From positions 248,001 to 312,000 of the forward strand of contig NZ_QLSU01000001.1 of the NCBI RefSeq assembly GCF_003268775.1: a stretch of 64,000 bases of DNA, given 5' to 3'. Shown piece after piece: positions 51,482 to 62,618 of this stretch. The stretch comes from Paraburkholderia unamae (GTDB lineage: Bacteria; Pseudomonadota; Gammaproteobacteria; Burkholderiales; Burkholderiaceae). Position 1 is the stretch's first letter. Every line of letters starts with the position of its first letter. The notes beneath the pieces were generated by a model. The model ran no database searches and was not told where the DNA came from. It saw nothing but the letters and a program-made list of their open reading frames with translations. Made by a program: the position numbers and the translations under genes.

Positions 51482-52944
51482 GCGCTTTTCCGTGAATTCA
51501 GTCGAAAGAGAAGGGAACGTGCGTAGCCGCGCAGCATGGGCGTGGTCGCAACCGACCACACCACGTTGGCGAGCGCGAGCACGACACCGGCGCCGATCGC
51601 GTACAGCGCGTCCGGCAGCCACCACGCGAGAGCCAGCGCGGCGGCGAGGAAACTCAGGTGTGCGAACATGTCGACGAGAATCGTGCGACTGTGAATGCGC
51701 GAGAGCCAAAGCAGCACGACGTAGTCGAACAGCGCGCGAAACAGCACGGCGGCTGCCGCGCCCGGCAAGCCGAAGCGCGAGATGCCGAGCCACAGGAGGC
51801 CCGCGAACAGCGGCAGCTCCACGAGCCCCACGCGCGCAGCCGCGGCCGGGTTGTTCTGCGACTGGATGAGAATGCGCGTGACGCCCGCCTGGCCGATGAG
51901 CCACACGGCGATGATCAGCACGCGCCCGACCGGCGCGCCATGCTCGGCGATCACGGGCCCGACCCACGCATGCAGGAAGGGCTGGAGCACGACGATCGCG
52001 CCGATGGCGATGGGCGTGAATACGGCATTGAGAAATTGCAGCGACTGCGCGGCGATTTCATCGGCATGCTCGCGGCCCAGCGCCGAGAGCCGCGGAAACA
52101 GCGTGCGCACCAGTGCATTCGGCACCATGTTCAGGCGCGTGACCAGGTTTTGCGGCACCGTGTAGTAGGTCACGAAGCGCGCGCCGAGGCCCGCGCCGAG
52201 CATCATGCGGTCGAGCGAATCGGCGACCATCGTCGTGATGCTCGCAACCAGCATCCAGCCGCCGAAATTGAACAGCGCCTTCGAGGTGTCGAGGCGCGGG
52301 CCGCGCACATGGCGTATGCCGAGCACGCGCAAAGCGGAACGGCCCAGCAGAATGGCGGCCACCAGGCGCGCGAACACGGCGGCGGCCAGCACGGTTTGCA
52401 GGTTCGGCGCGTACCACCAGGCCGCGCCGAGCGGCAGCAACTGGAACAGGAAGGTGCCGAGCGTCTGGTTCGTGTTGTAGATGCCGAATCGTTCCGCGCC
52501 GTTGATTGCGCCCGCAAACACCCATGACACGTTCGCCACCGGAATCGCCACGGCAAGCCAGGGCAGCGCGAGATAGACCTCGTGACGCAGTTCCGGCGTC
52601 ACGTGCGTGAAATAAGCGGTATAGAGCGCGCCGCCCGAATAGATCAGCAGGCCGCCTATCACGCCGGTCGTGAAGTTGAGCCAGAACGCGCTCCAGAACA
52701 CGCGCTCGCAGGCGTCGGCGTCTTTCGAGGCATAGGCCTTCGAGATCTGGTTTTGCGCCGCCATGCTCATGCCGAGATCGAGCACGCTGAAGTAGCCGAT
52801 CAAGGTCCACACGAGGGCGATCACGCCATAGCGCTCGACGCCGAGCAGACGGATATACGACGGCACCGTGACGAGCGACACGAAGGTCGGCAGCACGAGA
52901 CCGAACAGATTGATCGCGACGTTGCGCAGTATTCCTTTATCCAT
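51478..52944 (-). CDS. Wzx-type polysaccharide flippase (BceQ-like)
   Basis: Integral membrane protein, 488 aa, about 12-14 helices, of the MOP/polysaccharide-transporter superfamily. It flips lipid-linked repeat units across the inner membrane. The start MDKGILRNVAINLFGLVLPT and segments LGVERYGVIALVWTLIGYFS, DLGMSMAAQNQISKAYA and RLNMVPNALVRTLFPRLSAL are typical of Wzx. The ribosome site before ATG 52944 is poor, so the start is tentative. It lies 29 bp after the beta-propeller gene and overlaps the glycosyltransferase gene, consistent with one operon. Confidence 0.85.
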   Translation of the reverse strand: MDKGILRNVAINLFGLVLPTFVSLVTVPSYIRLLGVERYGVIALVWTLIGYFSVLDLGMSMAAQNQISKAYASKDADACERVFWSAFWLNFTTGVIGGLLIYSGGALYTAYFTHVTPELRHEVYLALPWLAVAIPVANVSWVFAGAINGAERFGIYNTNQTLGTFLFQLLPLGAAWWYAPNLQTVLAAAVFARLVAAILLGRSALRVLGIRHVRGPRLDTSKALFNFGGWMLVASITTMVADSLDRMMLGAGLGARFVTYYTVPQNLVTRLNMVPNALVRTLFPRLSALGREHADEIAAQSLQFLNAVFTPIAIGAIVVLQPFLHAWVGPVIAEHGAPVGRVLIIAVWLIGQAGVTRILIQSQNNPAAAARVGLVELPLFAGLLWLGISRFGLPGAAAAVLFRALFDYVVLLWLSRIHSRTILVDMFAHLSFLAAALALAWWLPDALYAIGAGVVLALANVVWSVATTPMLRGYARSLLFRLNSRKSA

Positions 52945-52973
52945 TAGGTATCCAGTTGCGTGGCCCGTGAGGG

Positions 52974-55181
52974 TCAGGCCGGTTTCCAGCGATACATGAG
53001 CACCTTGCCGCGCGCGTCTTCCTCGACAAACACGAGATATTCGCCATTGGGCTGCCGGTGCGCGGAGATGCCGAACGGCACGTCGACCCAGCCCGAGGCG
53101 TGGCCTACTTCCGGCCCGGGGCCGAAGGTGCCGAGTTCCTTCGCGCTGTCCTTGTCGTAGACATGCACGTTGCCCGCGGGCTCGACGACGAACACGTACT
53201 GCCCTTCCACGGTGAGCCCCGCGGGCGTGACAGGCGGCTTCGCTTTCGGGTCCCACGGCAGTTGCAGCACGTAGCGCTGCTCGGGATGGCCGCTCGACCA
53301 CTTGTCGTAACGCACCAGCACGCGCCCCGCCTCTTTCCAGAAGCCGGGATCGTGCGGCGAATCGGCCGTGTAGCCGGTCACGTAGAGCGAGTCGGTCTGC
53401 GGTTCGTAAATCGCGCGATGCACCTCGGTGAACGGCGCAGGCACCGGGTACTTGTCGAGCTTGTCGTACGAGTAGATCGGGTTGCCCTTCGCGTCGAGGC
53501 CGCCGAAGCGAAAGCGCCAGATGCCCTTGTTGTCGCGCGCGCGCCAGATGTCGCCGCGCGTGTCGACCCACCAGCCCCAGCCGCCTGCCAGATGGTCGCG
53601 GCCCGGATTGCGCGTGAATTCGTCGGCGTCGAGCGCGCCGTTGCCGTTCGCGTCGCGCCAGATCCAGTCGCCGCCGGGCGGCGCCTTCGGCACGTTCTGC
53701 ACGCCGCGGCCGCGGCCCGCGATGAAGCCCGAGGGAATCGCGGTCTCGCCGTCGCGCTGCGCGTCGAAGCGATAGATCTTCAGGTGGTCCGCGTACATGT
53801 CGGTAAGGAACAGGAACGTGTGACCGTTCAACGCGCGCGCGGTGGGCAAACCCGGCCACTGGTCCGTATGAAAAACCGGGTCGTCGGGATAGCGGAATCG
53901 ATTGGACAGGAATCCGACGTATCTCGAGTCCTGCCCCGGCGGCTTCGACAAATCGAGTTCGAAGCGCTTGTTACCCGTGTAGACGCTGTTGGGCCGTTGC
54001 GGGTCCACCCATGCACCATCGACGAATAACAGGCCCTCCAGGTTCCACAGGCGCTTGCCCGCAGGCGTATAGGCTTCCAGCGTCGCGCCGAGTCCCGCGC
54101 CGATGCTGTCGTCGTGCTGCGGCCCGATGCCGTTGGTCGAAACGTAGATGTTGCCGCGCGCATCGGTGGCGACGCCCGTCAAGCCATTGAATCGGCCAGG
54201 CCCGGGTCGTCCCGCGACGCCCGCGAAGATGCCCCCGCGCTCGCCGAGCGTGGCGCTCTGCGTCCACGTCTTGCCGTTGCGCGTGTAAATGAGGATCTGC
54301 TGACGCGGGCCGTTGTCGGCAATCAGCAGGCGCTGCTGCGGATCGAACGCGAGATCCACCGCCACTGTGTCGTCCGGCAGTGCCAGCGTGTCGCCAAGGC
54401 GTTTGCCGTCCGGCGAATAGTGTTCAATGCGCGGGGTGTGCGCGCCGCCCGTGAGCACCCACAGCGAACCATCGGCGGCGAGCGCGATGCGTCCCGGCGC
54501 CTGCACGTCCCACTGCGTCTTGCGTTGCATCGAGTTCGCGTCATACGCCTCGATGCGGTTCATCGGCGTGTTGCTCACGTAGAGCGTCGAATCCGTCGCC
54601 GCGAGGCCGTCAATGTCGGCATGCGTGCCCGCAGGCACGTCGTTGATCTTGAGGAACGCGCCCGCGAGCTGCGCATGCGGATTGAGCGGGTCGGGCGAGG
54701 CCTGGAACGCGGCGGCGCGCTTCGGCTCGTCCAGCGGCCTGCGCGTGATGCCGTACCACTGGCTGCCCTTCGCGGGCCAGATGCCCCCGCCGACCAGGTG
54801 CCCCTTCTCGTTGCCCACGCCAACGGCCGCATACAGATAGCGCCCGTTCACGGCGACGGCATTGCCGCCCGCGCCGCCCCAGCCATGCGTGCCGCCGGCA
54901 AAGCCGAGCGGCTTGCCGTCCTGGTACGCGCTGATCTCGGCGCCGCTTTCGTCCCACGGCGCGTTGGTGAACACCTTGCCTTCGGGCGTGACGGCAATGG
55001 CCGTGACGTTGATCTGCATCCACGTGCCCTCCCCGTAGCCGTAGCTGTTGCCGATCCACGAGGTCGTCACGTTGAGTTGCGGCGCGGCGATGGTCTGAAC
55101 CGACGACGTGCAGATGAACGTGCACATCGCGGCCAGCGCCAGCGTCCTGCGCAAGCGGCGATCGGGATTCGATAACGGCAA
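52974..55181 (-). CDS. Secreted beta-propeller (SMP-30/NHL-like) protein with EF-hand-like loop
   Basis: Exported protein, 735 aa, with a signal peptide ending near TIAAPQ. The sequence carries repeating beta-propeller blades: GLAATDSTLYVSNTPMNRIE, RIALAADGSLWVLTGGAHTP, LAFDPQQRLLIADNGPRQQI, GVATDARGNIYVSTNGIGPQ. A calcium-type loop DANGNGALDADEF occurs near residue 520. No enzyme motif is recognisable. It heads an operon with the flippase and two-domain glycosyltransferase. A role in polysaccharide processing, binding or secretion is inferred only from context; it corresponds in place to the uncharacterised bceP. Confidence 0.65.
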   Translation of the reverse strand: MPLSNPDRRLRRTLALAAMCTFICTSSVQTIAAPQLNVTTSWIGNSYGYGEGTWMQINVTAIAVTPEGKVFTNAPWDESGAEISAYQDGKPLGFAGGTHGWGGAGGNAVAVNGRYLYAAVGVGNEKGHLVGGGIWPAKGSQWYGITRRPLDEPKRAAAFQASPDPLNPHAQLAGAFLKINDVPAGTHADIDGLAATDSTLYVSNTPMNRIEAYDANSMQRKTQWDVQAPGRIALAADGSLWVLTGGAHTPRIEHYSPDGKRLGDTLALPDDTVAVDLAFDPQQRLLIADNGPRQQILIYTRNGKTWTQSATLGERGGIFAGVAGRPGPGRFNGLTGVATDARGNIYVSTNGIGPQHDDSIGAGLGATLEAYTPAGKRLWNLEGLLFVDGAWVDPQRPNSVYTGNKRFELDLSKPPGQDSRYVGFLSNRFRYPDDPVFHTDQWPGLPTARALNGHTFLFLTDMYADHLKIYRFDAQRDGETAIPSGFIAGRGRGVQNVPKAPPGGDWIWRDANGNGALDADEFTRNPGRDHLAGGWGWWVDTRGDIWRARDNKGIWRFRFGGLDAKGNPIYSYDKLDKYPVPAPFTEVHRAIYEPQTDSLYVTGYTADSPHDPGFWKEAGRVLVRYDKWSSGHPEQRYVLQLPWDPKAKPPVTPAGLTVEGQYVFVVEPAGNVHVYDKDSAKELGTFGPGPEVGHASGWVDVPFGISAHRQPNGEYLVFVEEDARGKVLMYRWKPA

Positions 55182-55526
55182 GGCAATTCCTCCGGGTCTG
55201 ATTACGGCAATCTGCCTGGATCATGCCGTACAAACCGCGTGAAAAATCGCCTCTAAAAAACGGAAAATAATTCAAAAAAATTCAGTATTTATGACTCATT
55301 TCCGCACATTGAGAAATAAATGCGCGAGCATCGAATGCATGCCTGAATGGCCCGTTTGGCGGGCTTCCGCCCCGTTTTTCAGAAAACTATCCGGATTTCA
55401 TATCGCGCAAATTCATTCATTTCGATTTAAAAATACGCGCCAATATATTTCGGCTTTTTGAACATTTAATTCTTTCTAGAATGAATCGCGACCCAACTGC
55501 GCATGCACGCACCCACCGGAGAACCG
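55182..55526. other. AT-rich divergent promoter region of the exopolysaccharide genes
   Basis: A 345-bp region with A/T tracts (AAAAAACGGAAAATAATTC; ATTTAAAAATACG), clearly richer in AT than its neighbours. It separates the beta-propeller operon (minus) from the acyltransferase-gmd-rmd operon (plus). It likely contains both promoters and could bind a silencer such as H-NS-like protein; no exact box is assigned. Confidence 0.5.
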
Positions 55527-56609
55527 ATGACCGTTAGCCGTCCCGTCGATCACCCAGGCAGCCCCGCTGCCCACTCGCACCGCATCGTCCAGCTGGACGG
55601 ACTGCGCGCGTTCGCCGTGCTCGCCGTGTTCGCGCAGCACGCCTTGCACGCGCCGCTGTGGATGGGCGTCGATTTGTTCTTCGTGCTGAGCGGCTTTCTC
55701 ATCACCGGCATCCTGCTCGAGCGCAAGGCGCGCGGGCAATCGTATTTCAGCTACTTCTACGCGCGCCGGCTGCGCCGCATCCTGCCGCCTTACGTGCTGC
55801 TGCTCGTGGTGTCGTCGCTGCTGTTCGGCTTCGGCTGGGCCCACTACTGGCCCTGGTATGCGTTCTTCGCCACCAATATCGGCGACGCCCTGGGCCAGAG
55901 CGGCCACGACAGTCTCAACATTCTCTGGTCGCTCGCGGTGGAGGAACAGTTCTACATCGTGTGGCCCTTCGTCGTGCTGCTGCTGCCGCGCCGCGCGATG
56001 GCCGTGGTGGCGGCCGCGCTCATCGTGCTCGTGCCCGTGCTGCGCGCCGTAGCCACGCCGTGGTTCGACTCGTACTGGCCGATTTACTACCTCACGCCGT
56101 TCCGCATGGACCTGCTCGCCTCGGGCGCGCTGCTCGCCGTGCTGGTGCGCCGTGACCGCAATGCGCTGGAGCCGTTCAAATGGCCCGCCGCCGTGCTGTT
56201 TTTCGCGGCACTGGCCGTGCTGGCGTGGCTGCATCTGCACTACCCGCGCTTTCGCGCCATGAATACGCCGCTTTCGAATGCACTGCTCTATAGCGTTTCG
56301 CTCGTACTGTGCACCTCCATCGTCGTGTTCGCGCTGCAATCGAAGGGCATCGTGCGGCGCGTGCTGTCCAACCCGGTGCTCGTGTATATCGGCACGATCA
56401 GCTACACGATCTACCTCATTCACCTCACGATTCTGTATGCGGTGTGGCCCCTCCACTACAGCCGCATCACGAGCGCCGCGATTGCGCTCGCCCTCACGCT
56501 CGCTTATGCAAGCGCGAGCTGGTTTCTCTTCGAGCGTCGCCTCACGCGCGGCCCGCGCCGCAGCGCAAGCACGGCGCCTGCGCGCCTCGACGCACGCGTG
56601 AGCCAGTAA
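55527..56609 (+). CDS. Acyltransferase family 3 membrane protein (BceO-like)
   Basis: Integral membrane O-acyltransferase, 360 aa, about ten helices. Signatures: IVQLDGLRAFAVLAVFAQHA, MGVDLFFVLSGFLITGILLE, FYARRLRRILPPYVLLLVV, SLAVEEQFYIVWPFVVLLLP and YIGTISYTIYLIHLTILYA. It should acetylate the exopolysaccharide. ATG 55527 is chosen because GGAG lies five bases upstream; ATG 55503 has none. It is followed at 54 bp by gmd. Confidence 0.87.
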   Translation: MTVSRPVDHPGSPAAHSHRIVQLDGLRAFAVLAVFAQHALHAPLWMGVDLFFVLSGFLITGILLERKARGQSYFSYFYARRLRRILPPYVLLLVVSSLLFGFGWAHYWPWYAFFATNIGDALGQSGHDSLNILWSLAVEEQFYIVWPFVVLLLPRRAMAVVAAALIVLVPVLRAVATPWFDSYWPIYYLTPFRMDLLASGALLAVLVRRDRNALEPFKWPAAVLFFAALAVLAWLHLHYPRFRAMNTPLSNALLYSVSLVLCTSIVVFALQSKGIVRRVLSNPVLVYIGTISYTIYLIHLTILYAVWPLHYSRITSAAIALALTLAYASASWFLFERRLTRGPRRSASTAPARLDARVSQ

Positions 56610-56633
56610 AGCGCTCGCAATCGCAATTCCTGA

Positions 56634-58650
<2,017 letters not shown>

Positions 58651-58678
58651 GGCGCTAACAGCTTTTGCTTAAGGAATA

Positions 58679-58710
58679 AACCGCCGCTCTCACGAGCGGC
58701 GGTTTTCTTT
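58679..58710. terminator. Bidirectional rho-independent terminator
   Basis: An 11-bp stem (AACCGCCGCTC at 58679-58689, GAGCGGCGGTT at 58694-58704) with a 4-nt loop and a T-rich tail lies between rmd and a convergent glycosyltransferase gene. Confidence 0.88.
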
Positions 58711-58725
58711 TGGTGCTTTGAAACC

Positions 58726-59883
58726 TCAGTGGGCGGCAATCGCTTCGGCGTAGACACCGGCCACGCGCCTGGCGATCACGGCATTGTCGAAGTGCTCACG
58801 CGCGTAAGCCTTGCACGCCTCTTCGTCCGGCAGCTTGATGCGCCCTGAAAGCGCGCCGTCGATACCGTCGGCAATCGCGTTCGCGCCGGTCGTCGGCAGC
58901 ACGAGATCCTGCGAAAGACCGGCCACCGCCTCGGGCAGCCCTCCAACCGGCGTGACAAGCACGGGCGTGCCGGCCGAAAGCGACTCCACCGTGATCAGGC
59001 CGAAGCCCTCCAGCGCGACAGTCGGCACCACGCTCAGCGTAGCCGCGCGATAGAGCGACGGCAGATGCGCATCGGGCACGAAGCCGAGCAGCTTCACGTT
59101 GTCCGCGAGACCGGCTTCGTCGATGCGCTGCTGAAGTTCGGACTCCAGACGGCCGCGACCGGCGATCAGCAGGAGCACGTCCGGGTGACGCTGCTTCACC
59201 ATCTTGATCGCATCGATCAGATCCTCCAGACCCATGCGGCGCACGAGACGGCGCACGGCCAGCACGATCGGGCGGCCTTGCGGCAACTGAAGCTTCAGGC
59301 GGGCTTCCGCCACCGTGCAGCCCGGGTCGAAATGCGCCGTGTCCACGCAGCCCGGCACGATGCGCACGCGCTCGGGCGAGATGCCGTAGCGGCGCGTGAG
59401 AATGTCGCCAAAGGCTTTCGAGAGCACGATGAGCCGCGAGGAACGCTCGTACACCGACTGCTCCAGCGAATGCTTGATGCGCTGGCTCAGCGTGGCCGCG
59501 CCTTCCACGAAGCTCTCGTCGGCCCACGGTCCCTGGAAATGCGAAACCTGCGGAATGCCGCGCGTCACGTCGAGACCCGGGAAGGTGTAGAGCGCGAAGT
59601 GCGAGGAAATCACGTCGGGCCGATGGCGGCGAATTTCGCTGCGCAGCGCGCGGCGCGCGTCCATCAGCCGAAACGGCAGCGAGCGCGAAGCGGAGCCGAA
59701 GCCCTGGATGGCGCCACCGCTGTCCTGGGCCACTTTGGGCGAGCCGGCCACGACGCCGCGCACGCGCACGCCCGCACCGGGCAGCGCGCCAACCAGCGAG
59801 TAATACATGCGATCGAGCCCGCCTGCGCGCTCGGGAAACCAGTGCATGCCGATCTGTAGCGATTGAATGGATTGTGTGGTCAT
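58726..59883 (-). CDS. Glycosyltransferase family 4 protein
   Basis: Cytoplasmic retaining glycosyltransferase, 385 aa. N-terminal acceptor domain with LQIGMHWFPERAGGLDRMYY; VPGCVDTAHFDPG; donor domain with LAVRRLVRRMGLEDLIDAIK, LLIAGRGRLESELQQRIDEA and the EX7E site LEGFGLITVESLSAGTPVLV. It has the layout of mannosyl- or rhamnosyltransferases of exopolysaccharide loci. It is the last gene of a minus-strand group with the next glycosyltransferase, the Wzy-like polymerase and others, from which it is 28 bp away. Confidence 0.85.
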   Translation of the reverse strand: MTTQSIQSLQIGMHWFPERAGGLDRMYYSLVGALPGAGVRVRGVVAGSPKVAQDSGGAIQGFGSASRSLPFRLMDARRALRSEIRRHRPDVISSHFALYTFPGLDVTRGIPQVSHFQGPWADESFVEGAATLSQRIKHSLEQSVYERSSRLIVLSKAFGDILTRRYGISPERVRIVPGCVDTAHFDPGCTVAEARLKLQLPQGRPIVLAVRRLVRRMGLEDLIDAIKMVKQRHPDVLLLIAGRGRLESELQQRIDEAGLADNVKLLGFVPDAHLPSLYRAATLSVVPTVALEGFGLITVESLSAGTPVLVTPVGGLPEAVAGLSQDLVLPTTGANAIADGIDGALSGRIKLPDEEACKAYAREHFDNAVIARRVAGVYAEAIAAH

Positions 59884-59911
59884 CGCGTGTCCTTGTTCTG
59901 CACGAATGCGG

Positions 59912-61135
59912 TTATCGGGGGGGGTCTGCGCGCTGGAGCGTTTGACCGCCCGGCAGCGTCGCAGCGGCGAACGCAGGTTCTTCGCGGCGCACGGCCGCGC
60001 TCGCGTCGCCGGCCAGTTGGCGGTATAGCGCGATGTACTGCGCCGCCATGCGCGCCCAGCCGAACTGCGTGGCGAGTTCGGCTGCGGCCTCGCCCATGGC
60101 GAGACGGCGCGGCGTGTCGTTGGCGAGCGTTTTCACGGCGTTGGCGAGCGCCGGCACGTCGTCGGGATCTTCGAGCACGATGCCGCATTCGGGCGTGATG
60201 ATTTCCGCCCCGCCCGCCGTGCGCGCCGTGACCACGGGCAGGCCCGCGGCCATTGCTTCGAGCAGCGAAAGACTCATCGCTTCGTAGCGCGAAGGAAAGA
60301 CGTAAGTGTCGACCGAGCGCATGAGCGTGGGCATCTCGCGCACGAGGCCGAGAAAATGCACGCGCGACTCGATGCCAAGCTCGCGCGCCAGATCGGGGTA
60401 CGGGCTGCCCGGCAGGTAGCCGGCCACGGCCAGATGCACGTTATCGGGCATCTGCTTCATGGCATGCAGCACCGTGCCGAGGTTCTTGCGCGGCGTGCGC
60501 AGGTCGCCCACGAACAACAGCAGGAAAGCATCGGCGGGCAGCGAGAACTTCGCGCGGTCGGCGCTTGCGGCCGAGAAGCCCCGCGTGTCCACGCCGTTGT
60601 AGATCACGTCGAGCCGCTCGACAGGGTTGCCGCCCGAGGCGCGGATTTCGTCGGCCACCTTGCGCGAAACGGCGGCGATCACGCGCGAACGGCGGTACGC
60701 CCAGCGCTCCAGCACCGCATTCGCGCGCGTGTAGACGAACTGGTAGGCCGACCACACGCCGCGCGTGAGGCCGAACGGGTAGTACTTGCTGCGCGCCCAG
60801 CCGCCATGCACGAAGTGCGCGGTGTTGACGTCGGCGTGCGCCCAGGTGATGAAGCCGTTCACATGGAGCACGTCGTACTCGCGCCGGTGGCGGCGCAGCC
60901 ACAGTGCGCTTTTCAGCGCGAACACCTGCTGACGCAGCAGGTTGGTGGGCCACGCGCGCGAAGGTTGCACGCTCACCCATTTGACCTTGGGATGCGCCAG
61001 CAACTCGGGCGCGACATGCGAGGCGACCAGCGTCACCTCGAACCCTTCGTCGAGTGCGGCGCGCGCGATTTCATGATTGACGCGGCCCTGGCCGTCGTTA
61101 TGGCGCACGACATGCGTGACGATTGCGACTCTCAA
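59912..61135 (-). CDS. Glycosyltransferase family 4 protein
   Basis: Retaining glycosyltransferase, 407 aa. TTG 61135 is taken as start because GGAGG stands seven bases upstream and the protein then begins with the usual LRVAIVTHVV-type first strand. The TTG also overlaps the stop of the polymerase gene (TTGA). Motifs: VIYNGVDTRGFSAAS, LLLFVGDLRTPRKNLGTVLH and the EX7E site YEAMSLSLLEAMAAGLPVVT. The sugar specificity is unknown. Confidence 0.85.
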   Translation of the reverse strand: MRVAIVTHVVRHNDGQGRVNHEIARAALDEGFEVTLVASHVAPELLAHPKVKWVSVQPSRAWPTNLLRQQVFALKSALWLRRHRREYDVLHVNGFITWAHADVNTAHFVHGGWARSKYYPFGLTRGVWSAYQFVYTRANAVLERWAYRRSRVIAAVSRKVADEIRASGGNPVERLDVIYNGVDTRGFSAASADRAKFSLPADAFLLLFVGDLRTPRKNLGTVLHAMKQMPDNVHLAVAGYLPGSPYPDLARELGIESRVHFLGLVREMPTLMRSVDTYVFPSRYEAMSLSLLEAMAAGLPVVTARTAGGAEIITPECGIVLEDPDDVPALANAVKTLANDTPRRLAMGEAAAELATQFGWARMAAQYIALYRQLAGDASAAVRREEPAFAAATLPGGQTLQRADPPR

Positions 61136-62616
61136 TCGGAGACCTCCGTGGTAAGGGCCTGGCGCCGTTCCAGCTTGCGCCAGTGCCCCGCGCTGAGAAT
61201 GGAAAACACGCTCGAAAAGAGCAGCAGGCCGCCCGTGCCCACGAGCGAGTTGGTAAAGACAAGCATGGCGAAGATCGAGATCGCGAGGCTCAGGCACGCG
61301 CAGACATAGCGATCGTCAGGCATGCGCAGCGACACGCGCACCGCCCGCAACAGCAGCCACAGCACGCCCGACATGTAGAGCAGCGTGCCGGGCCAGCCCA
61401 GCACGAACGGAATGTTCATCACGCCGCTGTCGAAGCTGCCGTACTGGCCGAGCTGGCCGTTGTTGCTGGACAGCTTGGTCGATGCGCCGGTCGCGCCCAG
61501 GCCCTCGCCCGTCACGTCGGTGAAGGCCTTTTTGGCGAAGTCGGCATAGAACTGATTGCGCGCCTCGTAGCTTTGGTCGTCTTTGAGGTTCACGAGCGTG
61601 TTCAGACGCTGCTGCATGCGGTCCGCCACGGGACCGAACGTGAGCAGCGGCACGCACACGCCCGCGAGCACCACGGCGCTCACGATGATGCGAATGCGCA
61701 CCTTGTTGCTCGACTTCATCAGCTGGATCAGCATCGCGATCGCCCAGCCGCCCCAGGTGGAGCGCACGAGCGAGAGCGCGAACGAGAAGAAGCCGAACGC
61801 CGCCGCGATCCAGCGCACGCGGTGCGTCGCGGCCATCACGAACACCATCGCGCCCATCATCGCGAACGCGAACGGGCCCGACGAATTCATCGTGCTGAAC
61901 ACGCGCACGCCGAGCGGCACGGGGTCGCCCTGCGAGTTCATGTCCGAGCCGATCATCCACATCGCGTCCCACGGCGGCATGATGAAGAACTGCACGAGAC
62001 CGTACGCGCCCATCACGAGCATGCCGTAGATGAAGGTGTTGACGATGGTCTTGCTGCACTCGGGATACTGGCGCGTGAGCACCATGATGTGAAAGCCGAT
62101 CAGGAACGGATAGATCCAGTTCGCGAGGTCATACACGGCGGCGGCCGGACCGCTGCCCACCACGCCCACCGCGAACCCATAGCCGATGCCGAGCAGCGCG
62201 AGCAGCAGCGGCAGGCCGCGCCGCTGGCCGAGGATCGTGTAGTAGCGCAGCAGCGAGATACCGCTGATCATCGTGACGGCGAGCGGCGCGACCTGAATCA
62301 GGCTCGTGGGCGTGAAGCCGCCTTTGCCGTAGTCGGCCAGACGCCGGACTTCGGGGCTCAGGAACCACAGCCACCACATGTAGCCGATATAGCGCACCGG
62401 GTTCACGAAGTAGAGCCAGAAGCCCACCGCGATGGCCAGCACGGGGAACGCGAGCGTAAGCACGGTGCCCTGATGCGCGCCGATCAGGAGCGCCGTGAAC
62501 AGCCACAAGGCGAGCGGCGGCAGCGTGTCGCGGCCGAACAGGCCGCGCATGCCCCCGCGGCGGGCCGCCTTCGGGCTCGCGGGCTGCGCTGCGGGAATTG
62601 CGGTCGAGACTTCCAT
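61132..62616 (-). CDS. O-antigen ligase/Wzy-type polymerase
   Basis: Integral membrane protein, 494 aa, about 10-12 helices, with a large periplasmic loop (about 345-400; ARNQFYADFAKKAFTDVTGE, GLGATGAST). The loop with TGEGLGATG resembles the Wzy_C domain of O-antigen ligase/polymerase proteins. It starts MEVSTAIPAAQPASPKAARR, a long polar N-terminus. It overlaps the downstream glycosyltransferase gene. It should polymerise repeat units brought across by the flippase. Confidence 0.8.
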   Translation of the reverse strand: MEVSTAIPAAQPASPKAARRGGMRGLFGRDTLPPLALWLFTALLIGAHQGTVLTLAFPVLAIAVGFWLYFVNPVRYIGYMWWLWFLSPEVRRLADYGKGGFTPTSLIQVAPLAVTMISGISLLRYYTILGQRRGLPLLLALLGIGYGFAVGVVGSGPAAAVYDLANWIYPFLIGFHIMVLTRQYPECSKTIVNTFIYGMLVMGAYGLVQFFIMPPWDAMWMIGSDMNSQGDPVPLGVRVFSTMNSSGPFAFAMMGAMVFVMAATHRVRWIAAAFGFFSFALSLVRSTWGGWAIAMLIQLMKSSNKVRIRIIVSAVVLAGVCVPLLTFGPVADRMQQRLNTLVNLKDDQSYEARNQFYADFAKKAFTDVTGEGLGATGASTKLSSNNGQLGQYGSFDSGVMNIPFVLGWPGTLLYMSGVLWLLLRAVRVSLRMPDDRYVCACLSLAISIFAMLVFTNSLVGTGGLLLFSSVFSILSAGHWRKLERRQALTTEVSD

Positions 62617-62618
62617 GA

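Noticed and set aside
61136..61297. ATG at 61297 as the start of the second glycosyltransferase
   Set aside because: The added 54 residues overlap the polymerase gene deeply and lack family similarity; TTG at 61135 has a strong ribosome site.
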